Source of the DNA: Thalassotalea_A litorea | GTDB lineage: Bacteria; Pseudomonadota; Gammaproteobacteria; Enterobacterales; Alteromonadaceae | Direction: 5' to 3' | Length of the DNA stretch: 64,000 nucleotides | NCBI RefSeq assembly: GCF_043642205.1 | Contig: NZ_JBHZSG010000005.1 | Location: 1-64,000 of the forward strand | Shown: piece after piece, positions 17,334-26,717 of the stretch | Layout: each line of letters opens with the position of its first letter | How positions within the stretch are numbered: the stretch's first letter is position 1 | Notes under the pieces: generated by a model | What the model saw: only the letters and a program-made list of their open reading frames with translations | What the model was told of the DNA's origin: nothing | Database searches by the model: none | Translations under genes and position numbers: made by a program

Positions 17334-20300
17334 TTAAGGTTTCGTTGGACCCGCAAAACTATGGTTAGTGGCTGATGCCTGACTTGCAACCCTTGCAGAC
17401 CGGCCAAATTCAGCTCGCTCATCAATATTCAGTGCAGAAGTCGGAAGCTCAGCATTAACATTGTCTACTACCATTTCTGGCTTCGTCATCGGAGCATTCG
17501 CTTTGCCACTAAGTTTATGAACTTTTGCTACTGGCTTTTTGCTTTTCACTACGGCAACGTCTGCTTCTGTAGTATCAGTGCTGTTATCGCTGTTGGTTTG
17601 CACGTCAGCACTAGCTGCTTGTTCAACGTCAACTTTGATTTCCTGCTCTGATTGCGACTCGACAGGCGTTTCGATGCTATCTTGAGCGTGTACTGTATCT
17701 TCAACCTGGGCGATATCTTCTGCCTGTGTCTGCGCTTTTACATCACTTAGAGTGGAGGAAACTGCCTCGCTCTGAGCGCTGCTGTCTTCGGTTGAAGGCG
17801 TCTGCTCTTGAGCTTGAACAGATTTATCTTCCGTATCCAACGCTTCATCTACCTTAACAGCGGCTTCACTGTCAGGAACGACTTCAGACTTATCGGTCGA
17901 TGATACAGGGTCACCGGAAACTTCGAGTTCCAGTTGGGTGCTTGCATCTTCTGGTTGTGAAGGCGTCGCAGATGGTACCGCTGGCGCTTGTTCAGGCGAA
18001 ACTTCAGCGGCCGGTTGTAGCTCTTCTGCAGATAAATCCAGAGAGGTTTGCACGCCTTGTTCTGTTTCTGCAACCGATGGATAGCGAGCAACTACTGCAT
18101 CATCAACCGTTTCTACGGTATCTTGTGCTTCGTCACTAACTGTTGCCTGCGCGGCATCTTGTTCTTTGTCTTTACGACGACGTTGACCATGAGAGCGCAA
18201 ATGACGAGGAGAGCGACGGTTACGATTCTTTCCTTCATTATCCCGTTTTACCTCTGACTCAGGCGTCGAAGCTTGGGCTGCTTTTGTATCTTCAACATTG
18301 GCTTCAACGTTTGCTTCAACCACTTCCTGAGTGCCAACAGGCGCTGGTTGTTTTTTCTGACCCTGGCGAGGGCTGGCTTTTGCCGGTTTATCTTTGCTTA
18401 CCGGTTTTGCGTCCTGCTTCTGAACAGCATTGCTATCGGTCGCATTCTGTTCGCCTTTATCGCTATTTAAACGTACCTTTTTACGGGTATTGCGACGTTG
18501 ACGACGTTCTGCAACTTTCTCTTCAGTGACCGTTTTATCTTGCTGCTTATCTTGACCACGTTTAGCCGGTTTTTTGGCGTTGCGGTTTTGAGGCTTATCA
18601 TTCGGTTTGTTTTCTTTATTGCCACCACGCTGGTCTTTAGTGCCGTCACGTTGGTCTCTATTGCCATCGCGTTTGTCTTGATTACGATTACGACGTTGTT
18701 GTTGACGAGGCTTGCGTTGACGGTGTTCGCGTTTGTCTTGACCACCACGGTTGTGTCTCTGTGGTTTGGCATCTGCTTTCGGTTTTTCTTCCGACGCAAA
18801 TAAAGACGCAAAAAATGCAGCGATAGCGGCAAACAAGCCTGCAGATTTTTCTTCTTTTACCGGCTTCTTCTTCGCAGGTGTAGCTTGCGGAGCTGTCATT
18901 CCCTGCAGCAACGGTTCATCACGTTTTACCGCATCCTTCTGGAATTTCGGCATAACCGCTTCTTCAGACACAGGCTCAGCAACTTTTACTTCGTAACTCG
19001 CTTGTGACGTAGATTCATCGTCACGAACACGGATAACTTCGTATTGCGGCGTATCCATATTCTGGTTTGGTAAAATCAAAACTTTAACGTCGTGGCGCTT
19101 CTCAATGTGGCCAACCGCATTGCGTTTTTCGTTTAACAGGTACGTGGCAACAGGCACAGGAACTTGCGCATGCACCTGGCTGGTTTTGTCTTTGATCGCT
19201 TCTTCTTCCATCAGACGCAATACCGACAATGCCAGTGATTCAACCCCACGCACGTGACCTGTACCGTTACAGCGAGGGCAGGCACCCTGACTGGTTTCGC
19301 CAATGGATGGACGCAGACGCTGACGCGACATTTCCAATAAGCCAAAACGAGATATGCGGCTCAACTGAATTCGTGCTCGGTCAGAACGAACGGCGTCGCG
19401 CATACGATTCTCAACTTCACGTTGATGGCGAACCGGGGTCATATCGATAAAATCGATAACCACAAGACCACCTAAATCTCGCAAACGCAATTGACGAGCA
19501 ATTTCTTCAGCGGCTTCAAGGTTAGTGTTGAAAGCCGTTTCTTCAATATCACTGCCTTTGGTTGCTCGGGCAGAGTTAATGTCAATAGATGTTAAGGCTT
19601 CTGTCGGATCGATAACGATGGAACCACCAGATGGCAAACGAACTTCTCGTTGGAAAGCGGATTCAATTTGCGACTCAATCTGATAATGGGTGAATAACGG
19701 CACATCGCCTTTATACAGTTTTACCTTATTGATGAAGTCCGGGCGCACCAGTTGGATATGTTCTTTAATGCTATCGAAAACCTTAGGTCGGTCAATAACG
19801 ATTTCACCGATATCACGACGCAAGTAATCTCGAATGGCACGAAGAATAACATTACTTTCCTGATGAATTAGGAAAGGTGCTGGTTTTGAACTGGCGACAG
19901 TATCGATGGAGCGCCAATAGTGCAAAAGGACATTTAAGTCATGCGCAAGTTCTTCATAATCTTTGCCAACACCAGCGGTACGGACGATAAGTCCCATGCC
20001 TTTTGGTAAATCTAGTTTGCTTAATGACTCTTTTAATTCAGTACGCTCATCACCTTCAATGCGACGAGAGATGCCGCCTGCTCGTGGGTTATTTGGCATC
20101 AGTACCAAATAACTACCGGCAAGGCTGATAAATGTCGTTAAAGCTGCCCCTTTCTGGCCTCGTTCTTCCTTATCGATTTGAACGATGACTTCCTGGCCTT
20201 CACTTAAAACATCTTTGATATTTGGACGGCCTTGAAAACTATAACCTTGCGGAAAATAGCTTTTTGCAATTTCTTTCATTGGGAGGAAGCCGTGGCGGTC

Positions 20301-20486
20301 AGCACCGTAATCGACAAAGGCGGCTTCAAGGGAAGGTTCTACGCGGGTAATTTTACCCTTATAAATGTTGGATTTTTTTTGTTCGTGACCAGGGCTTTCG
20401 ATATCAAGATCATAAAGACTTTGGCCGTCAACAAGTGCTACGCGGAGCTCTTCCGACTGAGTAGCATTAATTAACATGCGTTTCAT
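17334..20486 (-). CDS. rne: Ribonuclease E
   Basis: Essential endoribonuclease and degradosome scaffold, 1050 aa (E. coli 1061). The N-terminal catalytic half holds the S1 domain (residues about 35-125, beginning KSNIYKGKITRVEPSLEAAF) and the Mg-binding DNase-I-like region (SIDINSARATKGSD and VVIDFIDM). The Zn-link CPRCNGTGH is near residue 400. The C-terminal half is low complexity: an amphipathic membrane-targeting helix (GLFAAIAAFFASLFASEE, about 548-566), Arg/Lys/Gln-rich RNA-binding stretches, then a long acidic Ser/Thr/Gln-rich tail with small basic islands. That tail is the fast-evolving part and probably carries partner-binding microdomains I cannot name. Confidence 0.97.
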   Translation of the reverse strand: MKRMLINATQSEELRVALVDGQSLYDLDIESPGHEQKKSNIYKGKITRVEPSLEAAFVDYGADRHGFLPMKEIAKSYFPQGYSFQGRPNIKDVLSEGQEVIVQIDKEERGQKGAALTTFISLAGSYLVLMPNNPRAGGISRRIEGDERTELKESLSKLDLPKGMGLIVRTAGVGKDYEELAHDLNVLLHYWRSIDTVASSKPAPFLIHQESNVILRAIRDYLRRDIGEIVIDRPKVFDSIKEHIQLVRPDFINKVKLYKGDVPLFTHYQIESQIESAFQREVRLPSGGSIVIDPTEALTSIDINSARATKGSDIEETAFNTNLEAAEEIARQLRLRDLGGLVVIDFIDMTPVRHQREVENRMRDAVRSDRARIQLSRISRFGLLEMSRQRLRPSIGETSQGACPRCNGTGHVRGVESLALSVLRLMEEEAIKDKTSQVHAQVPVPVATYLLNEKRNAVGHIEKRHDVKVLILPNQNMDTPQYEVIRVRDDESTSQASYEVKVAEPVSEEAVMPKFQKDAVKRDEPLLQGMTAPQATPAKKKPVKEEKSAGLFAAIAAFFASLFASEEKPKADAKPQRHNRGGQDKREHRQRKPRQQQRRNRNQDKRDGNRDQRDGTKDQRGGNKENKPNDKPQNRNAKKPAKRGQDKQQDKTVTEEKVAERRQRRNTRKKVRLNSDKGEQNATDSNAVQKQDAKPVSKDKPAKASPRQGQKKQPAPVGTQEVVEANVEANVEDTKAAQASTPESEVKRDNEGKNRNRRSPRHLRSHGQRRRKDKEQDAAQATVSDEAQDTVETVDDAVVARYPSVAETEQGVQTSLDLSAEELQPAAEVSPEQAPAVPSATPSQPEDASTQLELEVSGDPVSSTDKSEVVPDSEAAVKVDEALDTEDKSVQAQEQTPSTEDSSAQSEAVSSTLSDVKAQTQAEDIAQVEDTVHAQDSIETPVESQSEQEIKVDVEQAASADVQTNSDNSTDTTEADVAVVKSKKPVAKVHKLSGKANAPMTKPEMVVDNVNAELPTSALNIDERAEFGRSARVASQASATNHSFAGPTKP

Positions 20487-21146
20487 TGATTGTGTGACTC
20501 TATTTTTTTGTCACAACACATGCGAGAGTGCAGGCAATCGTTGCGTAGCAATAGCTAAGCAAACAGAGGGTTGTCAGCCTCACGGTTGTCAACGCCAGTT
20601 GTTCTGGGTCTGTTCTATATCTGATTGTTTATCTATACGTTATTGCAAACAAATACAGCAATTTGGCAATAACGTGTATTAACTAGTTACACTCAAAGCA
20701 GTGTTGTGCTTATCTAAGTTTTGCTCATTAATGCTGGATTTGATGTTTATGCTGCAGTTTCTGATAGGTTACACACATCAGAGCCAGCAAATGGCGATGC
20801 TATCCGTGTATCGGGCAAACCGAAAATTAGGGTTTGCTAATAATATGTACAGGGACGTTGCCGCACCAAACCTCTTACAATTCATAAAGAGCTTCGTTTT
20901 TTCATGGTTATTGGAAAATCATCAATAACCTGTTCATTATCCCACTAAAGTGTAGATTAAGGCAACAATAAAGGCGCGTTATATTAACTTTAATTCTCCT
21001 TAAATTCGCTCAAGCGAAATACACACTGGCCTGTCGTCCGATTCTATGGTCAGTTTATTGACAAAATCTTTGCCCTTGGCAGCGATATAGCTCAGCAGAA
21101 TGATTACTCATGTGTTAAAATCCCGGCATATGTTCGTTTTATTCAA
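20487..21146. other. rne leader and rne/rluC divergent intergenic region
   Basis: 660 bp between divergent rne and rluC. On the minus strand a plausible rne promoter is TTGCTG (20656-20661), 18-bp spacer, TATAGA (20632-20637), giving a leader of roughly 140 nt. In E. coli the rne leader is long and mediates autoregulation, so a structured leader is expected, but I could not identify the known hairpins here. A 75-codon plus-strand frame at 20701-20928 has no ribosome site or recognisable features and is treated as chance. No other gene seen. Confidence 0.4.
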
Positions 21147-22166
21147 GTGTATGTGAAATACGTGAGCAATCATTCTTCAACGGCAGCCGACAAACCGCAA
21201 TCAACGGCATCGTCTGCAGACAAACCTAAAGTTCAATATCATGAGATTGACGAGGCCAGTGATGGTCAGCGTATCGATAATTTCTTATTAAAAACCTTAA
21301 AAGGTGTGCCAAAAAGCATGATCTATCGATTATTGCGAAAAGGTGAGATCCGGGTAAATAAGAAACGAATTAAACCGGAATATCGATTGCAACTCGAAGA
21401 TATTGTCCGTGTTGCTCCGATTCGGATGCCAGATAACCCTGAAAAAATTTCGCCACAATTAAAAAAGGTTGCGTCACTGGAACAACAAATCATCTTTGAA
21501 GATGATTGCCTGATTGTCATTAATAAACCTTCCGGGATGGCTGTTCACGGTGGTAGCGGTTTAAGTTTTGGCTTAATCGAAGCGCTACGAGCCCTGCGCC
21601 CCAATGCGAAAATGTTAGAGCTGGTGCACCGTCTTGACAGAGATACGTCCGGTTGTTTGGTGGTTGCTAAAAAACGCTCGGCATTGCGTAATTTACACGA
21701 GCAACTGCGTCATAAAAAAGTGCAGAAATTTTATCACGCATTAGTTAAAGGCCACTGGTCGACAAAGCTAACCCGGGTTACTGAAGGCTTAAAGAAAAAT
21801 GAGCTTAAATCCGGCGAGCGAGTGGTTGTGGTGGATAACCAGCAGGGAAAAGAATCAGAAACACGCTATAAAGTGTTGACCCATTACATTGGTGCCACGT
21901 TAGTGCGCGCGTTTCCAGTGACCGGCAGAACCCATCAAATCCGGGTTCATTGTCAGGTTAAAGGTCACCCTATAGCCTGCGATAATAAATATGGTGCGGA
22001 AGATTTTACCGCCAGTATGCAATCAATAGGGTTAAAACGATTGTTTTTACATGCGGCAAGCATAGAGTTTAATCACCCTAAAGATGATACACGGGTAAAA
22101 TTTGAAGCGCCCTACGATCAACAATTAACCGCGGCATTAACGAAAATGGAAATAAAAACCTTCTAA
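21147..22166 (+). CDS. rluC: 23S rRNA pseudouridine synthase RluC
   Basis: Makes pseudouridines 955, 2504 and 2580 (E. coli numbering) of 23S rRNA. About 335-339 aa. The N-terminal S4 RNA-binding domain (GQRIDNFLLKTLKGVPKSMIYRLLRKGEIRVNKKRIK split over residues about 43-80) is followed by the catalytic domain with the invariant aspartate in LVHRLDRDTSG, and by VTGRTHQIRVH. No in-frame ATG precedes the conserved region, so translation must start at a GTG (21147, 21153 or 21162); the first is shown. No SD is visible. The rne/rluC divergent pair is conserved with E. coli. Confidence 0.93.
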   Translation: MYVKYVSNHSSTAADKPQSTASSADKPKVQYHEIDEASDGQRIDNFLLKTLKGVPKSMIYRLLRKGEIRVNKKRIKPEYRLQLEDIVRVAPIRMPDNPEKISPQLKKVASLEQQIIFEDDCLIVINKPSGMAVHGGSGLSFGLIEALRALRPNAKMLELVHRLDRDTSGCLVVAKKRSALRNLHEQLRHKKVQKFYHALVKGHWSTKLTRVTEGLKKNELKSGERVVVVDNQQGKESETRYKVLTHYIGATLVRAFPVTGRTHQIRVHCQVKGHPIACDNKYGAEDFTASMQSIGLKRLFLHAASIEFNHPKDDTRVKFEAPYDQQLTAALTKMEIKTF

Positions 22167-22233
22167 TGAATGCCGGATTAGATTGAGCGGAGAGAAGAGA
22201 TTAACCATAAGTCACTTGGAAATCTCTTTGCCG

Positions 22234-22824
22234 CTATGCTTGCTGCGCCAGGACATCAATACCTTTATTTGCCAGTAATTTAGTCAGGCGTATTAAAGGT
22301 AAGCCAACCAGACTATTGGGGTCATCGCCTTCAAGTCGCTCAAACAAACAAATTCCCAGACCTTCACTTTTAAAGCTTCCAGCACAATTTAAAGGTTGTT
22401 CGGCCCGCACATATGCGCTGACTTGCGCATGTGACAGCTCGCGAAAATATACATGAAAAGGCTCAACGATGACGTCGTAGCTATTGTCGGTGCTGTTATA
22501 TAAACACAAGGAGGTTAAAAAGGTGACTTTGTCACCACTAAAGCGCAGTAACTGCTTAATCGCATTCTCTTCGGTTCCGGGTTTACCAAGAATGTCTCCC
22601 TGGTGCACGGCAACTTGATCGGAACCAATGATCAGAGCATCGGGATGACCTTTGGCGACTTCTTTAGCTTTGCCTATTGCTAAGCGTTCAACCAATTGTT
22701 CCGGCGTCTCATCGGGTAGGGGACTTTCATCAATATCAGGCTTGTCACATTTAAAATTAAGATTTAGTTTTTCTAAAATTTGTTTGCGAAATATCGATGT
22801 TGAACCCAGCACTATCTTTTTCAT
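22234..22824 (-). CDS. yceF: Maf-family nucleotide pyrophosphatase YceF
   Basis: 196 aa Maf/Ham1-fold enzyme. The start MKKIVLGSTSIFRKQIL and the motif DIDESPLPDETPEQLVERLAIGKA are typical, as is IIGSDQVAV with the catalytic aspartate. The YceF subgroup hydrolyses 7-methyl-GTP in E. coli; assignment to that subgroup rests on the conserved position next to yceD-rpmF. It is on the opposite strand from the lipid operon that follows. A SNSLVGLPL-like motif (DPNSLVGLPLI) is present near the C-terminus. Confidence 0.92.
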   Translation of the reverse strand: MKKIVLGSTSIFRKQILEKLNLNFKCDKPDIDESPLPDETPEQLVERLAIGKAKEVAKGHPDALIIGSDQVAVHQGDILGKPGTEENAIKQLLRFSGDKVTFLTSLCLYNSTDNSYDVIVEPFHVYFRELSHAQVSAYVRAEQPLNCAGSFKSEGLGICLFERLEGDDPNSLVGLPLIRLTKLLANKGIDVLAQQA

Positions 22825-22974
22825 AGCAAAATGTACTTATGTTTAGGATTGTCTATCGATCAATTTTACCTGACAGCTGGCGAGAGCGAAAGCTATGTTA
22901 ACAACATGGAAGCTAACGCTATTTTTCTACTTTTCGCTTTAGGATCGTATTCAATGTGTTAAAATATGTCATTA

Positions 22975-23038
22975 ATTGAGCGAATGAGCTCAATGTGTTT
23001 AATTTTCTTTTGACACAAGGACCGACAGCCTTTATCAT
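22975..23038 (+). promoter_or_regulatory. Promoter of the yceD-rpmF-plsX-fab operon with upstream palindrome
   Basis: TTGACA (23010-23015), a 17-bp spacer and TATCAT (23033-23038) form a near-consensus sigma70 promoter. The -10 ends only 9 nt before the yceD ATG (23048), so the transcript would have a leader of about 0-3 nt. Just upstream, ATTGAGC-gaatga-GCTCAAT (22975-22994) is a perfect 7-bp inverted repeat that could be an operator. Direct copies of TCAATGTGTT flank this palindrome, near 22951 and 22990. Confidence 0.65.
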
Positions 23039-23047
23039 GCGCGCCTT

Positions 23048-23560
23048 ATGCAGAACCTTAAACTTCCGATAACCATAGACCCATATAAGAGTGCTCAACG
23101 GCGCTTGGTATGTGAAGGATATTTTGAGTTATCTGGATTAGAACGATTGCAAGCTTTGACTAAAGGTCAGGGTGAGCAGGCAAATGTAAAGGTCACCTTT
23201 GATGTGGACGAGCAGGGTCTGATTGTATTATCAGGTCAAGCCCAGGCATCAGTGTCTTTAACATGTCAGCGTTGTAATGAAGAATTTTCGCAGGATTTGC
23301 AGGTTGAATTCTGTTATTCTCCTGTGAAGGGCGAAGAAGCTGCCGGTCAGCTGCCTTCGTATTATGATGCCGTAGAATTAGATGAAAATGGTGAAGTGAA
23401 TTTACGCGAATTAGTGGAAGATGAGTTAATTCTCGCGATTCCATTAATCCCGAAACATGAACTCGAAGATTGCCCGGCTGATGCCGACAGTACTTGGGGG
23501 AAGTTACCGGATACGCTTGAGAAACCGAATCCATTTGATGTATTGAAACAACTCAAGTAA
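23048..23560 (+). CDS. yceD: 23S rRNA accumulation protein YceD (DUF177)
   Basis: 170 aa. The start MQNLKLPITIDPYKSAQRRL aligns with E. coli MQKVKLPLTLDP, so the start is firm. Cysteines in LTCQRCNEEF form half of a putative metal site, and the tail PNPFDVLKQLK is typical. YceD is required for normal 23S rRNA accumulation in E. coli. It heads yceD-rpmF-plsX-fab. There is no SD, and the promoter -10 lies 9 nt before the ATG, so the mRNA may be leaderless. Confidence 0.95.
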   Translation: MQNLKLPITIDPYKSAQRRLVCEGYFELSGLERLQALTKGQGEQANVKVTFDVDEQGLIVLSGQAQASVSLTCQRCNEEFSQDLQVEFCYSPVKGEEAAGQLPSYYDAVELDENGEVNLRELVEDELILAIPLIPKHELEDCPADADSTWGKLPDTLEKPNPFDVLKQLK

Positions 23561-23583
23561 CTTGTGATTTTAGGAGTAAAGTA

Positions 23584-23754
23584 ATGGCCGTACAGAAAAG
23601 TAAAAAGTCTCGTTCAAGACGAGGCATGCGCCGTTCACACGATGCGTTAACTGCAGAAAATCTATCAGTAGATAGCGTATCTGGTGAAACTCATCGTCGT
23701 CACCACGTAACAGCCGATGGCTTTTACAAAGGTGTCAAAGTTATCGCTAAATAA
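23584..23754 (+). CDS. rpmF: 50S ribosomal protein L32
   Basis: 56 aa, read directly: MAVQKSKKSRSRRGMRRS, then HDALTAENLSVD, then GETHRRHHVTADGFYKG, ending VKVIAK. The basic N-terminal half and length match bacterial L32 (57 aa in E. coli); no zinc-binding cysteines are present, as is usual in gammaproteobacteria. SD TTAGGAG lies 7 nt before the ATG. It sits 23 nt after yceD and 14 nt before plsX, the conserved order. Confidence 0.96.
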   Translation: MAVQKSKKSRSRRGMRRSHDALTAENLSVDSVSGETHRRHHVTADGFYKGVKVIAK

Positions 23755-23768
23755 GCGAGAACACTTTG

Positions 23769-24794
23769 GTGAGTCTAACGGTAGCGTTAGATGTTATGGG
23801 GGGCGATCATGGCCCCCTTATAACTTTGCCTGCAGCAAAATTGGCGATAGAAGCATTGCCAAACCTTCATCTCGTGCTCTGCGGTGATGAAGAAATTATC
23901 CAATCCCACCTCGATACACTACAACTTTCTAATCATCCACAACTGTCTATTCAGCATGCCAGTGAATCCATTAGCATGGATGAAAAACCAGCAATTGCGC
24001 TGCGTTGCAAAAAAGATTCTTCGATGCGCCAAGCGCTTAACCTGGTTCGTGATGAACAGGCACAAGCCTGTGTCAGTGCAGGGAATACCGGAGCATTACT
24101 GGCGATAGCGCATTTTGTTCTGAAAATGATCCCCGGCGTCGAACGTCCGGCCTTAATTACTCACCTACCACTTAGCGACAGCAATTCCCATGTGTTTATG
24201 TTGGACTTAGGTGCCAATGTTTTCTGCAATTCTGATACCTTATTCCAGTTTGCACTGATGGGCTCTGTCATGGCAGAGCAGGTCGACGGCATCAAACAGC
24301 CAAAAGTCGCATTGCTAAATATGGGTGAAGAAGACATTAAGGGCAGTGATCACATCAAGCAGACCGCAGCATTATTAACCGCAAGCCCTAGCATTAATTA
24401 TGCGGGGTTTATTGAAGGTAATGATATATTTTCGGGCAAAGCTGATGTCATCGTTTGTGATGGCTTCGTCGGTAATGTTGCGCTTAAAACCTGTGAAGGT
24501 GTCGCGAAAATGGTCTTAGATAAGGTCAAAAAGATCGTTGATGAAAGTCCTTTTACCCGATTTCTGGGTGTTTTATTAAATCCAACCTTAAAAAAAATCT
24601 TAAAACGACTGAACCCCGACCAGTATAACGGTGCAAGTCTGTTAGGATTACGTGGCATTGTGGTTAAGAGCCATGGTAATGCCAATAGTACTGCGTTTTA
24701 TAATGCAATTTTAGAAGCAGTCAAAGAAGTTGAAAGGCAAGTTCCTGAGAAAATTAAAAATAAAGTTGAACTGGGATTAATCAAAAGGTCTTAA
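23769..24794 (+). CDS. plsX: Phosphate acyltransferase PlsX
   Basis: Converts acyl-ACP to acyl-phosphate for phospholipid synthesis. About 341 aa. Hallmarks are LALDVMGGD-like VALDVMGGDHGP at the N-terminus, QACVSAGNTGALLA and NPDQYNGASLLGLRGIVVKSHG. There is no ATG; GTG at 23769 (MSLTVALDVMGG) is the best start, with a TTG one codon upstream as an alternative. It lies between rpmF and fabH as in E. coli. Confidence 0.96.
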   Translation: MSLTVALDVMGGDHGPLITLPAAKLAIEALPNLHLVLCGDEEIIQSHLDTLQLSNHPQLSIQHASESISMDEKPAIALRCKKDSSMRQALNLVRDEQAQACVSAGNTGALLAIAHFVLKMIPGVERPALITHLPLSDSNSHVFMLDLGANVFCNSDTLFQFALMGSVMAEQVDGIKQPKVALLNMGEEDIKGSDHIKQTAALLTASPSINYAGFIEGNDIFSGKADVIVCDGFVGNVALKTCEGVAKMVLDKVKKIVDESPFTRFLGVLLNPTLKKILKRLNPDQYNGASLLGLRGIVVKSHGNANSTAFYNAILEAVKEVERQVPEKIKNKVELGLIKRS

Positions 24795-24803
24795 CAAAAC
24801 GTT

Positions 24804-25763
24804 ATGTATTCAAAAATTATTGGGACAGGAAGTTACTTTCCTGAGCAAGTGCGCACCAATGCGGATTTGGAAAAAATGGTGGACACCACAGATCAGTGGA
24901 TCACCGAACGCACCGGGATTAAAGAGCGCCGTATCGCCAATGAACAAGAAAATGTTGCATATATGGGGGCAGAAGCCGCTAAAAATGCGTTAGAAATGGC
25001 GGGTTTGGATGTCAAAGATATCGATATGATAGTGATGGGAACGACCAGCTCCCACGTAGACTTACCTAGTGCGGCCTGTCATGTACAAAAATATCTGGAT
25101 GTGCCAAATATTCCTGCTTTTGATGTAGCCGCGGCATGCTCTGGTTTTATTTATAGCTTAAGCGTCGCCGATCAATTTATTAAATCGGGAATGGTTAAGC
25201 GAGTTCTGGTCATTGGCTCTGATGCCTTATCACATATGTGTGATCCAAAGGATCGCAGTACCATTATTCTTTTTGGTGATGCTGCCGGTGCTGTGATCAT
25301 TGAAGCAAGTGAAGAGCAGGGTATTATTTCCACCCATCTTCATGCGGACGGTGAACACGGAGCTTTGCTTGGTGCAGATTCGCCTAAACGTGGCGATTTG
25401 CTGACCGAAGAAAAAGCGTATCTTTATATGAAAGGTAACGAGGTGTTCAAATTTGCCGTAACTCGCTTAAGCGAGATTGTTACGGAAACGTTGGCTCATA
25501 ATAATATGGACAAATCAGATATCGACTGGCTTGTACCGCATCAAGCAAACCTGCGTATTATTTCTGCCGCCGCGAAAAAGCTTTCGATGTCTATGGATCA
25601 GGTAGTCGTTACCTTAGATAAGCATGGCAATACCTCCGCCGCAACCATTCCTACAGCGTTAGATGAAGCCGTACGAGACGGTCGCATCAAACGTGGACAA
25701 ATTATTCTAATGGAAGCCTTTGGTAGTGGATTTACCTGGGGCTCAGCTCTGGTTCGTTTTTAA
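24804..25763 (+). CDS. fabH: Beta-ketoacyl-ACP synthase III
   Basis: Initiates fatty-acid elongation by condensing acetyl-CoA with malonyl-ACP. 319 aa (E. coli 317). The catalytic triad is visible: C112 in AAACSGF, His in VPHQANLRI and Asn in KHGNTSAATIP. The C-terminal GQIILMEAFGSGFTWGS is typical. It begins 9 nt after plsX and ends 12 nt before fabD. Confidence 0.97.
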   Translation: MYSKIIGTGSYFPEQVRTNADLEKMVDTTDQWITERTGIKERRIANEQENVAYMGAEAAKNALEMAGLDVKDIDMIVMGTTSSHVDLPSAACHVQKYLDVPNIPAFDVAAACSGFIYSLSVADQFIKSGMVKRVLVIGSDALSHMCDPKDRSTIILFGDAAGAVIIEASEEQGIISTHLHADGEHGALLGADSPKRGDLLTEEKAYLYMKGNEVFKFAVTRLSEIVTETLAHNNMDKSDIDWLVPHQANLRIISAAAKKLSMSMDQVVVTLDKHGNTSAATIPTALDEAVRDGRIKRGQIILMEAFGSGFTWGSALVRF

Positions 25764-25775
25764 AAGAGATATAAT

Positions 25776-26705
25776 ATGCAAGCAAATCTAGCATTTGTGT
25801 TTCCAGGACAAGGATCACAATCACTTGGTATGTTATCGGATTTTGCCGACAACAATACGGTACAACAAACGTTTGCAGAGGCGTCTGATGCTTTAGGTTA
25901 TGACCTGTGGCAATTAATTCAGCAAGGCCCTGTAGAAAAACTTAATCAAACTCACATTACTCAACCGGCGTTACTTACAGCCAGTGTGGCAATGTGGCGA
26001 GTCTGGTTGGAAATGGGCGGTAATGCCCCTGCCTTATTAGCCGGTCATAGTCTGGGTGAATATTCAGCCTTGGTATGTGCCGAGGTCTTATCCTTGGCAA
26101 CGGCAGTAAAACTGGTGGAAAGTCGTGGTGTGTATATGCAACAAGCCGTGCCTGAAGGTACCGGCGCTATGTATGCCATTATTGGCCTAGATGACGATGC
26201 GATCAAAACAGCCTGTGAGCAGGCGGCGCAAGGAGAGGTCGTTTCTCCGGTTAATTTTAACTCTCCTGGTCAGGTCGTTATTGCAGGCAACAAAGCAGCG
26301 GTAGAACGGGCAGGTGAGCTGTGTAAGCAAGCTGGCGCAAAACGAGCATTACCATTACCGGTTAGTGTACCGTCGCATTGTGCGTTAATGGCCAGCGCGG
26401 CAGAAAAATTAGCAAAAGATTTAAACGACATCACTTTCAATACCCCACAGATCCCAGTCATTAATAATGTTGATGTTTCGGCTTATAGCGACGCACAGCA
26501 AATCAAAGATGCGCTAATTCGACAACTATACAGCCCTGTGCGCTGGACCGAAACGGTTAAAGCGATGGCTGCAAAAGGTGTCGATACGTTAGTTGAAGCA
26601 GGCCCCGGAAAAGTGTTACAAGGGCTAACAAAGCGAATCGATAAGGCAGTATCTTGCACTTCTATAAACACAACTCAAAGCATTCAATCAGCTCTTGAGG
26701 ATTAA
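25776..26705 (+). CDS. fabD: Malonyl-CoA:ACP transacylase
   Basis: Loads malonyl groups on ACP. 309 aa, identical in length to E. coli FabD. N-terminal FVFPGQGSQSLGM, the nucleophilic S92 in GHSLGEYSAL, and the catalytic His in VSVPSHCALM. The VEAGPGKVLQGL motif is near the C-terminus. Position between fabH and fabG is conserved. Confidence 0.97.
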   Translation: MQANLAFVFPGQGSQSLGMLSDFADNNTVQQTFAEASDALGYDLWQLIQQGPVEKLNQTHITQPALLTASVAMWRVWLEMGGNAPALLAGHSLGEYSALVCAEVLSLATAVKLVESRGVYMQQAVPEGTGAMYAIIGLDDDAIKTACEQAAQGEVVSPVNFNSPGQVVIAGNKAAVERAGELCKQAGAKRALPLPVSVPSHCALMASAAEKLAKDLNDITFNTPQIPVINNVDVSAYSDAQQIKDALIRQLYSPVRWTETVKAMAAKGVDTLVEAGPGKVLQGLTKRIDKAVSCTSINTTQSIQSALED

Positions 26706-26717
26706 CAAGGATTTATT

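Noticed and set aside
20701..20928. 75-codon plus-strand frame between rne and rluC
   Set aside because: No ribosome site, no recognisable domain, composition unlike neighbouring genes.
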